21,302 nucleotides of DNA from a virus. The notes beneath the pieces were generated by a model, which saw nothing but the letters and a program-made list of their open reading frames with translations, made no database searches and was not told where the DNA came from. Shown piece by piece: positions 13,917 through 21,302 of the stretch (within the stretch, counting starts at the first letter, position 1; every line of letters begins with the position of its first letter). The stretch covers positions 1 through 21,302 of the IMG/VR virus record IMGVR_UViG_3300032156_000088; one strand, 5' to 3'. Position numbers and translations under genes: made by a program.

Positions 13917-14644
13917 GCTTTGTGGCTGCGGCTGTTATCGGCGGGGCAGTTGCCATTTACTCTGCCAATCAGGCTAGGAAGTCCGCGCAAGGAGTGGCCA
14001 ACGCTGCGAACAATGCAACTGGTCTGCAATCCCAGATGTATTGGCAGACACGGGAAGACCAGGAGCCGTGGCGCGTTGCAGGCGGGAGGAGCGTCGATAG
14101 ACTCTCAGTCCTGCTGGGCCTCAGCGGAGACACGAGAACAAAAGACTACGGCCAGTTAAACCAGCAATTCAACTATAGCCAGAACACCGATCCGGGAACA
14201 CAATTTCGATTTGACCAAGCAAACAAGGCGCTTGAGCGCAGCGCAGCAGCCAAAGGCAACCTGATGAGCGGTGGGACACTCAAGGCGCTAGCTGGCTACA
14301 ATCAAGACATGGCAAGCCAGGAATACGGGAATGCCTATAACCGCTGGAAGTCGAACCAGGACACCACGTATAACCGATTGGCTGGCCTCGCTGGCCTCGG
14401 GCAGACGTCAACCCAGGCCACTGGCCAAGCCGGGCAGAATTATGCGAATGCGGCTGGCCAGTATGGCATTGGCGGGGCGCAAGCTATCGCGTCAGGCAAC
14501 ATCGCCGGGGCCAATGCTATCGCGAGCGGGTTTAACAACGGGGTCAACAATTGGATGCAGTACCAGCAGCTGCAGGAGATGCAGAAGCAGGGCATGTATA
14601 ATTACCTACGTGGTTCCACAAACGGTGGGCATCCAACACCTTAA
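13913..14644 (+). CDS. Ejection (DNA transfer) protein, P22 gp7-like
   Basis: The 243-residue protein (P22 gp7 has 229) starts with a short hydrophobic, Ala/Gly-rich segment (FVAAAVIGGAVAIYSANQAR). It continues with the diagnostic pattern DPGTQFRFDQANKALERSAA (93-112), KGNLMSGGTLKALAGYNQDM and ASQEYGNAYNRW (to about 145), then Ala/Gly/Gln-rich helical repeats. I know this pattern from gp7-like proteins that are packed in the capsid and leave through the portal to make a channel for DNA across the envelope. The first of three consecutive candidate ejection genes, it matches the P22 order 7-20-16. The start overlaps the cupin stop. Confidence 0.85.
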   Translation: MSFVAAAVIGGAVAIYSANQARKSAQGVANAANNATGLQSQMYWQTREDQEPWRVAGGRSVDRLSVLLGLSGDTRTKDYGQLNQQFNYSQNTDPGTQFRFDQANKALERSAAAKGNLMSGGTLKALAGYNQDMASQEYGNAYNRWKSNQDTTYNRLAGLAGLGQTSTQATGQAGQNYANAAGQYGIGGAQAIASGNIAGANAIASGFNNGVNNWMQYQQLQEMQKQGMYNYLRGSTNGGHPTP

Positions 14645-14655
14645 TAGGGGGAGAA

Positions 14656-16218
14656 ATGGTATTCGATGCAAGCATCTTCCAGAATCTAGGGCGCGGTGTT
14701 ACCCCGATCATGGGGCCGATGGAGATTGCTACCCAAGGGCAGCAGCTCCGAAACCTTGCGAATCAAGGGAAGATCCAGGATATGCAGGTCCAGGGATTGA
14801 ACCGGCAGGCCCAAAATGAGCAGCAATTACGGGATGTGATGAAGCAGTTCGGCGGGGATGAGGAGCGAGCCCTTACCGAACTGCGGAAAGTGGGGACTCC
14901 GCAGGCTCTCGATCTCCATGACAAGATCCTCACGGCAAGCGAAAACAAGGCGCAGCGTGGGGTGATGTTCCAGAAAACCTATCTAGAAATGAGTCAGAAG
15001 GAACAGGAAGCGATTGACTACGCGACAGAACTAGTAGGGAACGCTGCTAGAGCGGTAAAGGCGGCTCCAGGCGAGGCCCAGCCTCAACTATGGGCGCAAG
15101 CCCTTGACGATCTATCTGCCAGACTCCAGCCTGATCCTGGCGATCCACCAAAATTGGGGTCAACGAAGGCCAAGATGGTCCAGCAGATGCAGGCCGAAAA
15201 GCAGGCATTGTTGACTGGGCAGGGCGCGTTGAGGCTTGATGAGCACATCAATAGCTCCTTGACCACCAAACAGTGGATCGAACAGGCAAAAGAGATCACG
15301 AAGCCTGGATCGGATGTGGGGAAGATCATGGCCGATTGGAGGCAAGGCGTGTATGGAGAAGGGCCGGAATCCGTCAAACTTCGGGATTTGGCCATCAAAA
15401 AGGCTACCAACATCAATCCAGGTGGAGCGTATATCAATCTTGGTGGCATGAAGCCTGGAGAGTCTGGGTTTGATGCCGCAGTAGAAGCGACAAAGAACAA
15501 ACTGCTAACCGGGCAGATGCCTTTCCCGAAGGGCCGCGAATTGTCCGACCCTGTCAACAATAAGGCAGTCCATCTGGCAAGAATTGAAGACCCATCGTTT
15601 AATGAGGCTACTCATAACGAAAGGGCCAAGGCGTGGAGCAACCTTAGCAACGGGCCTATTGGTAAGTCAAATAACGCTATCAACACGGCAATCGCCCACT
15701 TGGGCAGGCTTACTGACCTTTACCAGGAGGTATCAGACTCCGGGATGGTTGGAGCTAACCACGCTATGAACTGGATCAAAAAGAATGCTCCGGGAGGGTA
15801 TCCAGCGCTTGATGAGGCGGAAACGGTAATCAACGCGGTTGGAGATGAGCTAGAGAGGGTTTACACCGGACTGGGATCAGAGGGCGGGCGCAAAGCTTGG
15901 AGAGAGAAGATGGACCCAGCGCTTCCGATGGCATCCCGTATGCGGAACGCTATTGGGTTGATTAACCTACTAGAGGGCAAGGTGAAGGCTAATACCAGCC
16001 AATTCAGGAAGGCCTTTGGAGGTATAGACCCGGGGATGTCAGTTCTAACCCCTGAGTCAGAAGAGACGCTCAATAAAATCAAGTCTTGGGCGAAGGGGAA
16101 GAAATCTCAGCCATCGCAATCTGCTCCATCAACCCAAACTCAGACCACCATGACCGCTACAGACTCAAATGGGAATAGGGTCATGTGGAACGGCTCCGCA
16201 TGGGTTCCGGTGAAGTGA
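14656..16218 (+). CDS. Ejection (internal virion) protein, P22 gp20-like position
   Basis: ATG 14656 is preceded by GGGGGAG. The 520-residue protein is mostly helical and Gln/Ala/Lys-rich. Its N-terminus (MGPMEIATQGQQLRNLANQG) is of a type common to phage injection proteins. A middle-to-late block, NNAINTAIAHLGRLTDLYQE (about 340-360), continues through EAETVINAVGDELERVY and ASRMRNAIGLINLLEGKV. I recall this block from phage internal proteins. A Ser/Gln/Thr linker leads to a compact C-terminal tag, DSNGNRVMWNGSAWVPVK. Gene order corresponds to P22 gp20 (471 aa). No transglycosylase catalytic motif is apparent. The stop overlaps the next start (TGATG). Confidence 0.75.
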   Translation: MVFDASIFQNLGRGVTPIMGPMEIATQGQQLRNLANQGKIQDMQVQGLNRQAQNEQQLRDVMKQFGGDEERALTELRKVGTPQALDLHDKILTASENKAQRGVMFQKTYLEMSQKEQEAIDYATELVGNAARAVKAAPGEAQPQLWAQALDDLSARLQPDPGDPPKLGSTKAKMVQQMQAEKQALLTGQGALRLDEHINSSLTTKQWIEQAKEITKPGSDVGKIMADWRQGVYGEGPESVKLRDLAIKKATNINPGGAYINLGGMKPGESGFDAAVEATKNKLLTGQMPFPKGRELSDPVNNKAVHLARIEDPSFNEATHNERAKAWSNLSNGPIGKSNNAINTAIAHLGRLTDLYQEVSDSGMVGANHAMNWIKKNAPGGYPALDEAETVINAVGDELERVYTGLGSEGGRKAWREKMDPALPMASRMRNAIGLINLLEGKVKANTSQFRKAFGGIDPGMSVLTPESEETLNKIKSWAKGKKSQPSQSAPSTQTQTTMTATDSNGNRVMWNGSAWVPVK

Positions 16219-18371
16219 TGGCAAACACTCCTCCTCCTCCTCCTGGGTTCAAACTGGACACCGATATCCCTCCTCCACCGGCTGGGTTCACGATGGATGC
16301 GCCCAAAGAGCAGGCCAAGCCCAAGCTTTGGGATTCCAAGTCCTCCGACGATGACATCATCAAGGCCCTTGGGTATGATCCCGCCGTTCTGAAGAAGTCC
16401 AAATTCTACTCGGATGGCATGTTTTCCAGGATCACCACTGATCCAGGAACGACCGTATCCAAGGAGACTTCTGGGCCTCTGTTCTCTGCTATCAAGGGAG
16501 CCGCCAACGTAGGGATGGGTTTTGACCAGATTGTAAGGCGTGGGTGGAAACTCGCGGGCGTTCTATCTGATGCCGATGTTCAGATGGTCGATGCGAACAA
16601 GAAGTTCGTAGACCTTGAATACGAGCGATCCCATACCCAACTCGGGAACAAAAAGGCTACAGGACTAGCCAAAGGCATTCTGAATGCATCTGAATTTGTT
16701 GGAGAATCGCTTCCGACCTTGTTTCCAGGCGGTCCCACTCTTTCAGGGGTAAAGTTGCTCTCAGGGCAAGGTGTTAAGCAACTCGGGAAGATTGCCGCAG
16801 TAGGCGCAGGAACGGCCCTAACTCAGCCTGTGACTGTTGATCCGAATGATCCCTATTCCTACCTCAAGGCGAAGGCGAAACAGGTCGTTGCGAGCGTGTT
16901 TATGGCTCCAGCGGCTCAACTCGGTATCGAAAGGGGCGCCGTGCCTGCTGCGAAGTTCCTGGCTAAGAACAATCTATTAGCACGTATCTTTGGCAATAAG
17001 GCAGCGCGGGAAGCCGCCATAGAACGGGTCGAAGCCATAAGGACATCAACCCAAAGCCCTTCCTATCCCCAAGGCGCAGAGCCTAGCCTTGGTGAAGCCT
17101 TGCAGAATCCAGGGCTGAATGCTTTGGAAAACAAGGCTGAATACATTCCATTTTCTGGCAGAAGGGCGCAACTCGAAAAGGGGAATAAGGCGCTTTACGA
17201 GAAATTGAAGTCAATGGCGGATCAAGAAAAGCCAGGATTAGGCATCGCCGGGGCTGGACCTGAGATTGCAGAGTCGGCAAGCGGCAAACTGGCAAGCGCT
17301 AAGGCTGAGTTCAAAGAGCCTTACGGATTCGTCCGGGATGTTGTGGGCGATACTCCACCTGTCAGAACGTCAACGCTCAAGGCTTTTGATGACGCCATCA
17401 CTAAGGAAATTGGGATCAGCGGTAAGAACAGCCCCGAAGTGAAGGCCCTATCCTTGGCAAGAGATAACTTCTCCAAGGGTGAAACTGGACGAAACTTCGC
17501 TGATATGGAGGCCATTCAAGACAGGCTCCAATACGATGCCGCACATAGCTCGACAAGTCCCGACCCAGGACAGAAGGCTCTAGGCCGATATGCCAGAGAC
17601 ATTAGCAGAGGAGTCGGCGAGGACATGCATGCCACGATAGCACTCGCAGACCCTACCGGCTTCGCTTCTGATATCTACAGGTCAACAAATAAATCCTACG
17701 GGTCGAAGGTCCGAAGATTCGACCCCAACCAAGCCGCAGGCCCAGAATCAACCAAAAAGGCGGCGCAAACATTCGTAGCGCCGGAAGGTTTCGAGGGGAC
17801 CATCCCAGACAAGCTCTTCGCTAGGGATAACCCGGAAATGGCTAAATATGCCAGGGAAGCACTTGATGAGCGCGGGGCTAAGGCTGTGAGGGCTGAGATC
17901 ATGCGCAGGGCATTGGACGCTGGAGAAGATTCCAAGATATTCAGCCCGAACAAGGCCGCAAACGTCCTAGACAAGCACGAAAACTTCATCAAAGAATTTT
18001 TCAACCCACAAGAGGCTAAGCAGATCGAAGGGTTCAAGAATGCGCTTCGGGATATGCAGCGGAGCGGGCAATACCTAGAGCAAGTGACAACAGGGAAGTT
18101 TGCAGAACAGGCGAAGAGTATGACGGCCCCGTTGACAGCCGTAGGTGCTGCCATAGCTACTAAAAGCGTTATCCCGCTTGTTATCGGTGCTGGCGGCATG
18201 ACGGCTGCAAAACTGTACACGAAGCTATCAGGAACCAAGGCCGGGAAAGAATGGCTTCTCGGGATGGCAAAGACTAAGCCTAATTCTTTGCTAATGAAAA
18301 CTCTTATGAATCAACTCCCAAAGATTGTCGGGACCAAAGCAGGCGAAGAACCAACCCAGGAGCAAAAATGA
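16218..18371 (+). CDS. Ejection (internal virion) protein, P22 gp16-like position
   Basis: The start is set at ATG 16218, overlapping the upstream TGA as TGATG and preceded by GGTGAAG. An in-frame ATG at 16185 would lie deep in the upstream gene and has no site. The 717-residue protein begins with five consecutive prolines and a repeated motif (PPPPPGF at 5-11, PPPPAGF at 18-24). Hydrophobic stretches follow at about 150-200 (LFPGGPTLSGVKLLSG, IAAVGAGTALTQPV) and near the end at about 637-668 (APLTAVGAAIATKSVIPLVI). Such late hydrophobic segments suit a protein that inserts into the host membrane during DNA entry. Length and order parallel P22 gp16 (609 aa). No enzyme motif is seen. The 3' end overlaps the tailspike start by ATGA. 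Confidence 0.75.
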   Translation: MANTPPPPPGFKLDTDIPPPPAGFTMDAPKEQAKPKLWDSKSSDDDIIKALGYDPAVLKKSKFYSDGMFSRITTDPGTTVSKETSGPLFSAIKGAANVGMGFDQIVRRGWKLAGVLSDADVQMVDANKKFVDLEYERSHTQLGNKKATGLAKGILNASEFVGESLPTLFPGGPTLSGVKLLSGQGVKQLGKIAAVGAGTALTQPVTVDPNDPYSYLKAKAKQVVASVFMAPAAQLGIERGAVPAAKFLAKNNLLARIFGNKAAREAAIERVEAIRTSTQSPSYPQGAEPSLGEALQNPGLNALENKAEYIPFSGRRAQLEKGNKALYEKLKSMADQEKPGLGIAGAGPEIAESASGKLASAKAEFKEPYGFVRDVVGDTPPVRTSTLKAFDDAITKEIGISGKNSPEVKALSLARDNFSKGETGRNFADMEAIQDRLQYDAAHSSTSPDPGQKALGRYARDISRGVGEDMHATIALADPTGFASDIYRSTNKSYGSKVRRFDPNQAAGPESTKKAAQTFVAPEGFEGTIPDKLFARDNPEMAKYAREALDERGAKAVRAEIMRRALDAGEDSKIFSPNKAANVLDKHENFIKEFFNPQEAKQIEGFKNALRDMQRSGQYLEQVTTGKFAEQAKSMTAPLTAVGAAIATKSVIPLVIGAGGMTAAKLYTKLSGTKAGKEWLLGMAKTKPNSLLMKTLMNQLPKIVGTKAGEEPTQEQK
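16230..16244 (+). repeat. CCT x5 trinucleotide repeat (five prolines)
   Basis: Codons 5-9 of the gp16-position gene are five identical CCT codons. The run is prone to replication slippage, and a Pro5 stretch at the start of a coding sequence is a known ribosome-stalling, EF-P-dependent context. Confidence 0.9.
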
Positions 18372-20230
18372 GCGCTATGCCCTTCAGTTTTCCCGTATTC
18401 AAGGCGTTCACCCAGACGGGCACATTGGCCCCGCTGGTAGGCGGCAAGCTCTACGCCTTCGCCGCAGGGACTTCCACGCCTCTTGCAACCTACTCTGACG
18501 CCGCATTGACCACCCCGAATGCCCATCCTGTAGTTCTGGACGCGAACGGGGAAGCGATCATCTATCTTGGTGCAGCACCATACAAGATGCGTCTGGAAAA
18601 TTCGGCCTCGGTGGTGCAGACCGGGTGGCCGATTGACAACATCCAGAGTAGCGTGGCCATCTCGGCGCTCTACACTGATGCTCTCCGATCCGATCTTGCC
18701 GATGCTTCTGACATCGACAATGGAGACGCCAAGATCGCAGTCGAACAGCCTTTCACGGGCGCGGTTGCCAGGACGCAGCACGACAAGAACAAGGAATGCA
18801 TCAGTGTCCTTGATTTTGGCGCTGATCCTACAGGCGTAGCTGATAGTACCGTATATTTCCAGGCAGCAAGTGATTCCATTACCACGCCTGGGAGTCTTCT
18901 GATCCCAGCTGGGACCTATAAAGTGCAAGGATGGATCATCACAAATTCCGACCTTAATATCATATGCCATGGGTCTCTAATCCCAGCCGCAAATACCACT
19001 ACTCCAGTTGTACAACTTGGGACTGATGCTATCGTATGCTTTCGCGTCACAGGCAATTTATCTACCACTAGTGGTGGATTATGGTCCACCTGGACTAATG
19101 CTATCGGTATCAGTTTTAAGGGACTGGTTGAAGCCAATCTATTGTTGAACGTGAACGGGTTCAATGTTGGGCTAGATTTCTGCCCAGCAGCAACGGCTGT
19201 GGCATATAACAGCTTTTACCTTCAGCGGGTATATAATAATGCCACTGGCATCTATATGCGCCCAACGTCAACGGGCTACACAAACGAAATGCACTTTTTT
19301 GGTGGCAGGTTCGCTCATACGGGGACCACAAATCTCGCGTCTTTGACACACATTAATCATGAGTCTGAAGGCGCAAATATTGTAAACAACATCCATTATT
19401 ATTGCCCGTGTTTTGAGGGCGGCGCCAAAATGATAAACTGGGACTCCATTTTTTGCTCAGTGCGGCAAGCGCGAGGGGAAATCTATAAAGCTGGGACACA
19501 AGCGGTAGATTATGCGCAGCCATATATCGATTTTCATTCACGGTCAAAAAATAATATAATTGAATTTGGATATATCAGCGCCATGCAAACCGCAGGAGGC
19601 GGAATGGGCGTTGACTTGGGAGTAGCCACTAGGGTAAATAATTATAGCGCAACAGTCTCTGGGAATCAAACATTATACTGCTATCCTGGAGCGCTGGTAC
19701 ATATAACGGTCGGGGGCGTGACCTTTGCATCCGTTATCACTAGCTCAGCCTATGGAGCTCCCTCTACTACTATCAGGATAACGGACCCAATTATCACGGG
19801 TAATAGCACCGCCACCGTGGTTCCAAGTGTAGTGAACAGTGCGAATTGGCCTGGGAACAGTGTTCGATTCACCCGGTTACAAATCCCAGGAGAGAATGTT
19901 TATACCTTTTATAAAGACGAAAGACGGACATACTCAAGATCATCCATTACTATCAGCAACATGGATTCGCATAGTCCAGCTCTCGTATTGGTGCCAGGGG
20001 GAGCAGGCGCAGAGGATGTTTTACGAGTAATAGAATTTGATAGTTTATCCGCAAATCTTACTGGGACTGGGCAACTATACCTAAAAGACAAGTTGCTAAC
20101 GACTGGGGGCATCGGTGTTGGCAATTCTGCGGCAGGAACTACCCCCAGCGGCTGTGTCAAAAAAATCCAGGTATTCGATGCAGCCGGGGCGTCACTTGGA
20201 TATCTTGCTGTCTATTCGGCGATCACCTGA
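18368..20230 (+). CDS. Tailspike with beta-helix (pectate-lyase-like) domain
   Basis: The 620-residue protein overlaps the upstream stop (ATGA at 18368-18371). Residues about 6-92 form a conserved virion-attachment domain (VGGKLYAFAAGTSTPLATYS, NAHPVVLDANGEA, PYKMRLEN, WPIDNI). A short linker leads to ISVLDFGADPTGVADST (145-161), the entry motif of pectate-lyase-superfamily beta-helices. Many short beta turns rich in Asn, Gly and Thr follow to about residue 590. The C-terminus, KKIQVFDAAGASLGYLAVYS, is a motif I recall from fibre and spike ends. It is probably trimeric, binding and possibly cleaving a surface polysaccharide; catalytic residues cannot be named. Base composition changes sharply inside the gene: 68% GC in the line at 18421, 33% at 19501. 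Confidence 0.88.
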   Translation: MSAMPFSFPVFKAFTQTGTLAPLVGGKLYAFAAGTSTPLATYSDAALTTPNAHPVVLDANGEAIIYLGAAPYKMRLENSASVVQTGWPIDNIQSSVAISALYTDALRSDLADASDIDNGDAKIAVEQPFTGAVARTQHDKNKECISVLDFGADPTGVADSTVYFQAASDSITTPGSLLIPAGTYKVQGWIITNSDLNIICHGSLIPAANTTTPVVQLGTDAIVCFRVTGNLSTTSGGLWSTWTNAIGISFKGLVEANLLLNVNGFNVGLDFCPAATAVAYNSFYLQRVYNNATGIYMRPTSTGYTNEMHFFGGRFAHTGTTNLASLTHINHESEGANIVNNIHYYCPCFEGGAKMINWDSIFCSVRQARGEIYKAGTQAVDYAQPYIDFHSRSKNNIIEFGYISAMQTAGGGMGVDLGVATRVNNYSATVSGNQTLYCYPGALVHITVGGVTFASVITSSAYGAPSTTIRITDPIITGNSTATVVPSVVNSANWPGNSVRFTRLQIPGENVYTFYKDERRTYSRSSITISNMDSHSPALVLVPGGAGAEDVLRVIEFDSLSANLTGTGQLYLKDKLLTTGGIGVGNSAAGTTPSGCVKKIQVFDAAGASLGYLAVYSAIT

Positions 20231-20329
20231 AATAAGCGATTGTCGGAACCTTGATAATCGGTTTCGTAGCTCTACGGTATTTTCAATATTTACGTGCTGA
20301 AAACCCGATTTAGGCGTACTCATAACGAA
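20231..20329. other. Intergenic gap between convergent genes
   Basis: This 99-bp AT-rich gap separates the tailspike (plus) from the methyltransferase (minus). Only weak pairings are seen: CGATT...AATCG (5 bp, wide loop) shortly after the tailspike stop, CGTA-GCTC-TACG followed by GTATTTT, and CATAA-CGAA-TTATG at 20321-20334 across the methyltransferase stop codon. None is a convincing intrinsic terminator, and no ORF, tRNA or promoter is evident. Confidence 0.5.
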
Positions 20330-20896
20330 TTATGAAGGTTCGCCCAATTCAAAGTTAGGTTTCATGAACGCACACCAATGCGTCTTTTGCGCTTTCCCAG
20401 ACGGATGCCCGAAAAGCGGCATGTATGGAGCGCATTTCACGATTTCCTTGAGCGGCACGTCGCATTCGTTCCATTTGAAAATCAACACACCACCAGCCTT
20501 CAAAACTCGGAAGCACTCAGAGAATCCACGGCTCAAATCGTCGCGCCATGTCTCTTTGTCGAGTCTCCCGTAGGATTGCGCCATGAAGCTGTTTTCCCCA
20601 AGGAACAAATGCGGCGGGTCAAACACCACCATCTGGAAAGTCTCGTCTGGATATTCCATGTCTCGGAAGTCATGGACTCGGTCGGGAAGGCATTTCCTGA
20701 TCCGGGCATCCTTTCCGCTGCCAACAACCTTTGGCGGCATCACGCGACAGTCGGCGAAAAGCACGTTCGGATTTTCCTTATCAAACCAGAATTGTCGGCC
20801 ACCGCAGCAGGCATCCAACACCGGCGGGAAACCTAACCTGGCGGTCAAGTCGGACGTGCCGCAAGCGGCTCCTTCAAACGGTTGTGCTTGTTCCAT
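20330..20896 (-). CDS. SAM-dependent methyltransferase (putative DNA N6-adenine / N4-cytosine type)
   Basis: The 188-residue protein has a class I methyltransferase core. Motif I is at VLDACCGGR (26-34), an acidic second strand lies at VLFADCR (45-51), and motif IV is FDPPH (92-96). It is followed by FSECFRVLKAGGVLIFKWNE (125-144), typical of the strands after motif IV. DPP plus an aromatic residue is the signature of amino-methylating DNA enzymes; here the fourth position is His. Motif I precedes IV, as in alpha and gamma orders. No separate target-recognition domain is visible. The ATG at 20896 is preceded by AAAAGGAGAG (complement 20903-20912) at 6 nt, and the gene overlaps its upstream neighbour by 23 nt. 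Protection of phage DNA from host restriction is a reasonable inference; an RNA or small-molecule target is not excluded. Confidence 0.85.
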   Translation of the reverse strand: MEQAQPFEGAACGTSDLTARLGFPPVLDACCGGRQFWFDKENPNVLFADCRVMPPKVVGSGKDARIRKCLPDRVHDFRDMEYPDETFQMVVFDPPHLFLGENSFMAQSYGRLDKETWRDDLSRGFSECFRVLKAGGVLIFKWNECDVPLKEIVKCAPYMPLFGHPSGKAQKTHWCAFMKPNFELGEPS

Positions 20897-21218
20897 CGTT
20901 ATCTCTCCTTTTAGGTTTCGGTTCGCGTTTGGGGGGTGCGCCCCTGACCGCTCTATCTAGTTCTGTTGGCTGGTCGAGCTGCCAACGTAGACGGATCATG
21001 GATGGCGAATAGTTGCTTTTGAACTCTTTGTTCACCGGCATACAGTTGGTAAATACATCTTCATAAGCACTCACCTTGGCTTCTGCATCAAGGCATTGCT
21101 TCATCCAAAGATCACGTTCTCGCAGGGCAAAATAAAGATCGTCCTGCACAGCGCCTAACCCATCGCTCGACCTTGACGCTGCCTCGGGTGGCAAACCATT
21201 TTCGTTGTTCTCGCTCAT
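20874..21218 (-). CDS. Hypothetical phage protein, 114 aa
   Basis: The start is placed at the ATG at 21218 because it has an excellent ribosome binding site (GGAGGAGG at complement 21224-21231, 5 nt away). The frame stays open further upstream but has no such site there. The N-terminus is acidic and Asn/Glu/Ser-rich (SENNENGLPPEAASRSSDG). The middle is helical, probably a short coiled coil (DDLYFALRERDLWMKQCLDA, then EAKVSAYEDVF, about 26-56). The C-terminus is very basic (GAPPKREPKPKRRDNDG). No family is recognised. It overlaps the upstream partial gene by 4 nt (ATGA) and the methyltransferase by 23 nt, as in an early-gene operon. Confidence 0.7.
   Translation of the reverse strand: MSENNENGLPPEAASRSSDGLGAVQDDLYFALRERDLWMKQCLDAEAKVSAYEDVFTNCMPVNKEFKSNYSPSMIRLRWQLDQPTELDRAVRGAPPKREPKPKRRDNDGTSTTV
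20903..20912 (-). promoter_or_regulatory. Ribosome binding site of the methyltransferase gene
   Basis: On the minus strand, AAAAGGAGAG ends 6 nt before the ATG at 20896. It lies inside the 3' end of the upstream 114-residue gene, so the two are probably translated together. Confidence 0.65.
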
Positions 21219-21301
21219 CGTTTCCTCCTCCGTTTGAAATGCTCCCCGGCTGGTCCGGTTAGCTTGGTTGATAGAACGACACCCAAACAACCAGACCAAG
21301 G
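21215..21301 (-). CDS. C-terminal end of an unknown minus-strand gene (partial)
   Basis: On the minus strand the frame from 21301 to the TGA at 21217-21215 is open to the window edge. It gives 28 residues ending in a basic tail (HFKRRRKR). Its stop overlaps the ATG of the 114-residue gene as ATGA, matching the coupling seen elsewhere in this genome. Because only 28 codons are visible it may be a chance open frame. A second frame, in phase with the 114-residue protein, is also open here but lacks a start with a ribosome binding site. Confidence 0.35.
   Translation of the reverse strand, partial: PWSGCLGVVLSTKLTGPAGEHFKRRRKR
21224..21231 (-). promoter_or_regulatory. Strong ribosome binding site deciding the 21218 start
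   Basis: GGAGGAGG on the minus strand lies 5 nt before the ATG at 21218. It favours the 114-residue product over a longer reading of the same frame that would begin near the window edge. Confidence 0.65.
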
Positions 21302-21302
21302 A

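Noticed and set aside
16185-16217. Upstream in-frame ATG for the gp16-position protein
   Set aside because: It lies inside the conserved C-terminus of the preceding protein. The ATG at 16218 has the TGATG coupling and a ribosome binding site.
18311-18970. 219-codon antisense frame at the tailspike start
   Set aside because: It overlaps the conserved attachment domain of the tailspike and shows no recognisable motif.
20364-20960. Plus-strand open frames opposite the methyltransferase
   Set aside because: The minus-strand frame carries clear methyltransferase motifs and a strong ribosome binding site; the plus-strand frames have neither.
1-21302. CRISPR arrays, insertion sequences, tRNA genes, phage attachment sites
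   Set aside because: No regularly spaced repeats, transposase ORFs, cloverleaf-like sequences or integrase with an att-like repeat were seen by eye.

Overview
The window is a stretch of a tailed bacteriophage genome (or prophage) with a P22-type, short-tailed (podovirus) virion module. P22-family portal, coat, gp4-like, gp10-like and ejection proteins occur in P22 order, with a beta-helix tailspike at the end. A muralytic amidase, a holin-like membrane protein and a spanin-like protein imply a Gram-negative host. No terminase, integrase, polymerase, tRNA or bacterial housekeeping gene is present, so neither host genus nor lifestyle can be read from this piece.

Layout, plus strand. 1-274: end of an unknown gene and a 48-residue ORF. 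277-1856: lysis cassette (T7-lysozyme-type amidase, small ribbon-helix-helix protein, holin-like protein, spanin-like protein). 1875-8760: head genes (portal, three non-P22 genes, scaffold, P22-fold major capsid protein, small putative head protein). A strong hairpin without a U-tract lies at 8773-8800. 8816-20230: a small proline-rich protein, then the neck and tail (gp4-like adaptor, gp10-like stabilisation protein, a large fibre where P22 has its needle gene, a cupin protein, three ejection proteins, the tailspike). Genes are almost contiguous. Many start and stop codons overlap (GTGA, TTGA, ATGA, TGATG), as expected for one translationally coupled late operon.

Minus strand, right end. From about 21301 to 20330 a second operon converges on the tailspike: the tail of an unknown gene, a 114-residue unknown protein and a small SAM-dependent methyltransferase. 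The switch of strand probably marks the border between late and early or DNA-metabolism genes.

How the genes work together (inferred from P22 homology). Scaffold and coat build a procapsid on the portal. The gp4-like and gp10-like proteins close the portal after packaging. The fibre and tailspike bind and possibly degrade the host surface. The three internal proteins are ejected to form a DNA conduit. The holin, amidase and spanin then lyse the cell. There is no clear new defence or anti-defence system. The most notable points are a mosaic tailspike (68% against 33% GC in two counted 60-base lines), a fibre in the tail-needle slot, a cupin protein inside the virion operon, an RHH regulator-like gene inside the lysis cassette, an EF-hand-like loop inside the amidase zinc site, and short repeats in several virion genes. 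No stretch over 300 bases lacks a gene.
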